From contig CANJPN010000159.1 in assembly GCA_947475855.1 (NCBI GenBank), forward strand, positions 1 to 11,491: 11,491 nucleotides of DNA, written 5' to 3'. This stretch comes from Bradyrhizobiaceae bacterium (GTDB lineage Bacteria; Pseudomonadota; Alphaproteobacteria; Rhizobiales; Hyphomicrobiaceae). This document shows positions 9,143 through 11,491 of this stretch, piece by piece (positions within the stretch are counted from its first letter, which is position 1; each line of letters starts with the position of its first letter). Under the pieces are notes generated by a model that saw only the letters and a list, made by a program, of their open reading frames with translations, did no database searches and was not told the DNA's origin. The translations under genes and the position numbers were made by a program.

Positions 9143-10209
9143 TCAGTCGAGCTTCAGGTCCTGCTCCTTCGCCATTTTGCGATAGCGCTCGAGTTCGAGC
9201 TTGATGAATTCTCCGAACGCTGCCGCCGGCATGCTTGCTGGTTCAATGCCCTGCAGCGCAAAGCCGCGCACGACGTCGTCCGATTTGGTCGCTTCGGCCA
9301 CGGCTTGATTAAGTCTCGCGATGATGTCCGGCGGCGTTTTGGCGGGCGCCAGCAGCCCGAACCAGCCGGAAGACTGGTAGGCCGGCAGCCCGGCTTCCGC
9401 CGCGGTCGGCACGTCGGGTAGTTGCGAGGTGCGCTCAGGTCCGCTCACGGCAATTGCTTTGACGCGCCCCGATTTGATTGTCGGCACCATCCCTGGGATC
9501 GGTCCGAAGTAGAAATGCGCGTCACCAGACATGACGGCGGTCAGTGCGGGCGCTCCGCCTTTGTGTGGAATGTGCAGCGTATCTTTGGCGATGCCGGCGG
9601 TCGCAACGAACATGGCGACCGCGAAGTGGCTCGTGGAGCCTGGCCCACCGGAGGAATAGTTGACGGAACCGGACTTGGCCCTGGTGTAGGCGATCAATTC
9701 CATCACATTGGCCACGGGCAAGATGGATTGACCACCAGTACGTTCTGGACGATGGCAAAAAGAGCGACCGGCTCGAAGTCCTTGATCGGATCGTATTTCA
9801 GCTTGGGTTGGAGTATCGGCGCGAACGAGTGTGTCGATACCGATCCCGCAAGCAGCGTGTATCCGTCGGGCGGCGCGGCTGCTGCCAGTTCGCCACCGAT
9901 GATGCCGCCGGCGCCGCCGCGGTTGTCGACCAAAAACCGTTGGCCCAGTGCAACCGAGAGCTTGTCGGCGATCATGCGCGCGATCGTATCGTTGGCACCG
10001 CCTGGAGGGTTCGGCGATATCAAGCGCACGGCGCGCGTCGGGTAGGACTGCGCACTGAGCGGGCAGGACCAGACGAGAAGTACTCCAAGAGTGCCTGCTG
10101 CCCAGGCAGCCGCTCTCCCGAAGTCGCGGCTTCTCCGAACGAAAAAACCTGGGGTCTGGATATTGTCCCACAAGCGGGACACTTTAGCTGCGCGCTGATG
10201 CACCCGCAT
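9143..10209 (-). pseudogene. Bug/TctC-family periplasmic binding protein, frameshifted
   Basis: Proteins of this family are exported and bind carboxylates and other small solutes, often for tripartite tricarboxylate (TTT) transporters. The N-terminal part (10209 to about 9723) has a hydrophobic signal segment ending in PLSAQSYPTR, then PPGGANDTIARMIADKLS, VDNRGGAGGIIG and PDGYTLL. The C-terminal part (about 9720 to 9143) lies in another frame and has YSSGGPGSTSHFA, HIPHKGGAPALTAVMSGD, IKSGRVKAIAVSG and LPDVPTAAEAGLP. The frame breaks near 9720-9723, where NPS should continue into LPVANV. One missing base accounts for it, and restoring it would give 355 residues, slightly above the family's usual 320-330. 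Without it, translation stops at 9703. The ATG at 10209 has a strong AGGGGGAA site. The surplus length is an N-terminal extension carrying an inverted repeat. A sequencing error is possible. Confidence 0.85.
10164..10181. repeat. Inverted repeat TGTCCC-N6-GGGACA inside the binding-protein leader
   Basis: TGTCCC (10164-10169) and GGGACA (10176-10181) are perfect arms around ACAAGC. The repeat falls within the first 16 codons of the binding-protein gene, in an N-terminal extension before the signal segment (encoded as VSRLWDN). It may be a regulator-binding site near the start of the gene or an inserted palindromic element. Confidence 0.45.
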
Positions 10210-10224
10210 GCGCTTCCCCCTATT

Positions 10225-11304
10225 CTACTGCGTCCCGATCCTGACAGCCTGCCCCGTCGCTACCGCCTGCTCGATGGCGTGCGTCACTTCGAGGTTGAGC
10301 CGCGCCTCGGCTGGCGTCGTATGATAGCAGGGCGCGCCGGTCGCCAGATGATCGAGCCAGGCACGGGTCTCGTTGCCGAGCGGTCCCCAGAAGTCGCCCA
10401 AGGCCCAGTCGCCGGCCGTATTCGAACCCAGGAATGCCATCTCGACCTTGTGGTCGGGCACATAGGCGTGCGGCACACCGCGTTCGGAGAACAACACGTG
10501 ATCCATGTGGTCGTCGTCGACGATCATGGTGCCTTCTGCGCCGAGCAACTCGACGCGGTCCATCTGGCCCAGCGTGGGGTAGCGGGCGGGCAGCGCGTAG
10601 CTCACGCCGAGATTGACCACCGCACCGTCGGCCATGGTCATGATCGCCCAGGTGACGTCGTGGGCACCGTAGCCTGCTTCGCGGAAAATGCCGGTCTGCC
10701 CGCGGGCGACCACCTCCACCGGCGGATTGCCCTCCATGAACCAGCACATCAGGTCGACATAGTAGGTGAGCACGTCGACAACGGGGGTGGCATGCGGATC
10801 GCGCTTCAGGATCGCGAACGCCTGCGCGCGCGAATTGTAGACGCGCGCCGTGCCGCCGATGAGACGGCCGAGCCGGCCGTGCACGAGTTGCTCCTTGGTG
10901 CGCAGGAAGCAGTCCTTGTAGCGCCTTGAGTAGCCGACGCGCAGGTTGCCCTTGTTGGCTGCGACCGCAGCCATGATACGATCGCCGTCCTGAAGCGACA
11001 GCCCCAGCGGCTTCTCGACGAGCACCGGAAGCCCGCGTTCCAGTGCCGTGATGATCGGCGCCACGTGCTCGCTCTCCGGCGTGGAGACGATCACGGCGGT
11101 GACTGAGGGATGCATGATTACGTTATCGTTGTCGGCGGAGTGAACCTGGGCATTGGCGGTCGCCGCGAGCGCTTCGGCTCGTGCCGGGTCGCGATCCGAC
11201 ACCGCGAGGAACTCGACGGCCGGATGCTTGCCCGCAATGCGTGCCCTGAGCGTTCCGATTCGCCCGGCTCCAATCACCGCAATGCCGAGGTGTCGTCGCT
11301 GCAT
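10225..11304 (-). CDS. Gfo/Idh/MocA-family oxidoreductase
   Basis: This is a 359-residue cytosolic NAD(P)-dependent dehydrogenase of the Gfo/Idh/MocA family, which oxidises sugars, inositols and related polyols or catalyses similar hydride transfers. The Rossmann motif GAGRIG (12-17) is near the N-terminus, SDRDPARAEALA follows, and the EKP signature (97-99) supplies the usual Lys98. In the C-terminal domain the canonical D-x3-H-x2-D site reads DVLTYYVD (177-184), so Tyr181 stands where the catalytic His is usual. The ATG at 11304 has an AGGGAG site seven bases upstream and begins at the first strand. The longer frame from 11337 would overlap the preceding gene. It lies 19 bases after the CoA-transferase stop and 15 bases before the binding-protein gene on the same strand, which indicates an operon. 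The substrate cannot be told. Confidence 0.9.
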   Translation of the reverse strand: MQRRHLGIAVIGAGRIGTLRARIAGKHPAVEFLAVSDRDPARAEALAATANAQVHSADNDNVIMHPSVTAVIVSTPESEHVAPIITALERGLPVLVEKPLGLSLQDGDRIMAAVAANKGNLRVGYSRRYKDCFLRTKEQLVHGRLGRLIGGTARVYNSRAQAFAILKRDPHATPVVDVLTYYVDLMCWFMEGNPPVEVVARGQTGIFREAGYGAHDVTWAIMTMADGAVVNLGVSYALPARYPTLGQMDRVELLGAEGTMIVDDDHMDHVLFSERGVPHAYVPDHKVEMAFLGSNTAGDWALGDFWGPLGNETRAWLDHLATGAPCYHTTPAEARLNLEVTHAIEQAVATGQAVRIGTQ

Positions 11305-11323
11305 CTTCACTCCCTGGACTAGT

Positions 11324-11491
11324 TCAAATGATACCATCGGCTCGCAATTTCGCGATCAAAGTCTCATCCATGCCAAGCTCCGTCGCCAACACGTTAGCCG
11401 AATGCTCGCCGAGCAGTGGCGGTGGCTGGCGCGCGCTCAGCGGCGTCCCGCCGAGCTTCACCGGGAAACCCAATGTCTGCAGCATGCCGGC
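11324..11491 (-). CDS. CaiB/BaiF-type CoA-transferase, C-terminal fragment
   Basis: The last 55 codons of a gene entering from the right edge read FPVKLGGTPLSARQPPPLLG, then EHSANVLATELGMDE and a short charged end. The pattern of a substrate-facing V-K-L-x-G/x-TP segment, then PPPLLGEHxxxVL and a closing helical stretch, is characteristic of the C-terminus of class III (CaiB/BaiF) CoA-transferases. These move CoA between acyl-CoA thioesters and free carboxylic acids. The gene stops 19 bases before the oxidoreductase start. Together with the binding-protein gene this suggests a catabolic operon for an organic acid. The acceptor and donor cannot be inferred from this fragment. Confidence 0.85.
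   Translation of the reverse strand, partial: AGMLQTLGFPVKLGGTPLSARQPPPLLGEHSANVLATELGMDETLIAKLRADGII

Noticed and set aside
9808..10929. 373-codon open frame on the plus strand
   Set aside because: It runs antisense across two well-supported minus-strand genes and their junction, and shows no recognisable domain.

Overview
The window looks like chromosomal DNA of a GC-rich alphaproteobacterium of the order Hyphomicrobiales, most likely a Bradyrhizobium-like Nitrobacteraceae member. This is inferred from several traits: the one-cysteine alphaproteobacterial form of DksA, a Bug/TctC-type binding-protein gene beside a CaiB/BaiF CoA-transferase gene, a MoxR ATPase, and an intergenic palindrome opening with AGAGCATGATCC, a type I associate with Bradyrhizobium. 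No rRNA, tRNA, CRISPR array, insertion sequence or phage gene was seen.

Layout. (1) At the left edge the first 92 bases read on the minus strand as the N-terminus of a TadE/TadG-like pilus-assembly protein. (2) A roughly 600-base non-coding stretch follows, carrying two adjacent palindromic elements (408-468 and 482-545). (3) A plus-strand gene (691-4323) encodes a 1210-residue ATP-dependent 5-oxoprolinase in which the HyuA-like and HyuB-like halves are fused. (4) A plus-strand cation diffusion facilitator (4511-5893) has an unusually long cytoplasmic tail. (5) Convergent to it is dksA (5933-6826, minus) with a long Lys/Ala/Pro-rich N-terminal tail. (6) A roughly 700-base non-coding stretch holds a candidate dksA promoter, a series of hairpins and a compact repeat cluster. 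(7) A plus-strand pair follows: a short-chain dehydrogenase (7522-8214) and a MoxR-type AAA+ ATPase (8238-9101). (8) A minus-strand operon enters from the right edge: the C-terminus of a CaiB/BaiF CoA-transferase, a Gfo/Idh/MocA oxidoreductase, and a Bug/TctC-type periplasmic binding protein broken by a one-base frameshift.

The most striking observation is inside the 5-oxoprolinase gene. Three 27-bp palindromes sit in the same orientation and the same codon phase. Each encodes a nonapeptide of the form G-V/D-R-P-x-x-x-D-T, and all lie at apparent linker positions of an otherwise intact enzyme. They look like repetitive palindromic DNA tolerated or domesticated as in-frame peptide inserts. A different palindrome lies in the unusual N-terminal extension of the binding-protein gene.

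How the genes work together: the minus-strand operon (CoA-transferase, NAD(P)-dependent oxidoreductase, solute-binding protein) suggests uptake and catabolism of an organic acid or sugar-derived substrate, but the substrate cannot be read from the sequence. The oxoprolinase and the metal transporter are co-oriented but not obviously linked in function. The MoxR gene lacks the downstream VWA-domain partner such genes often have.
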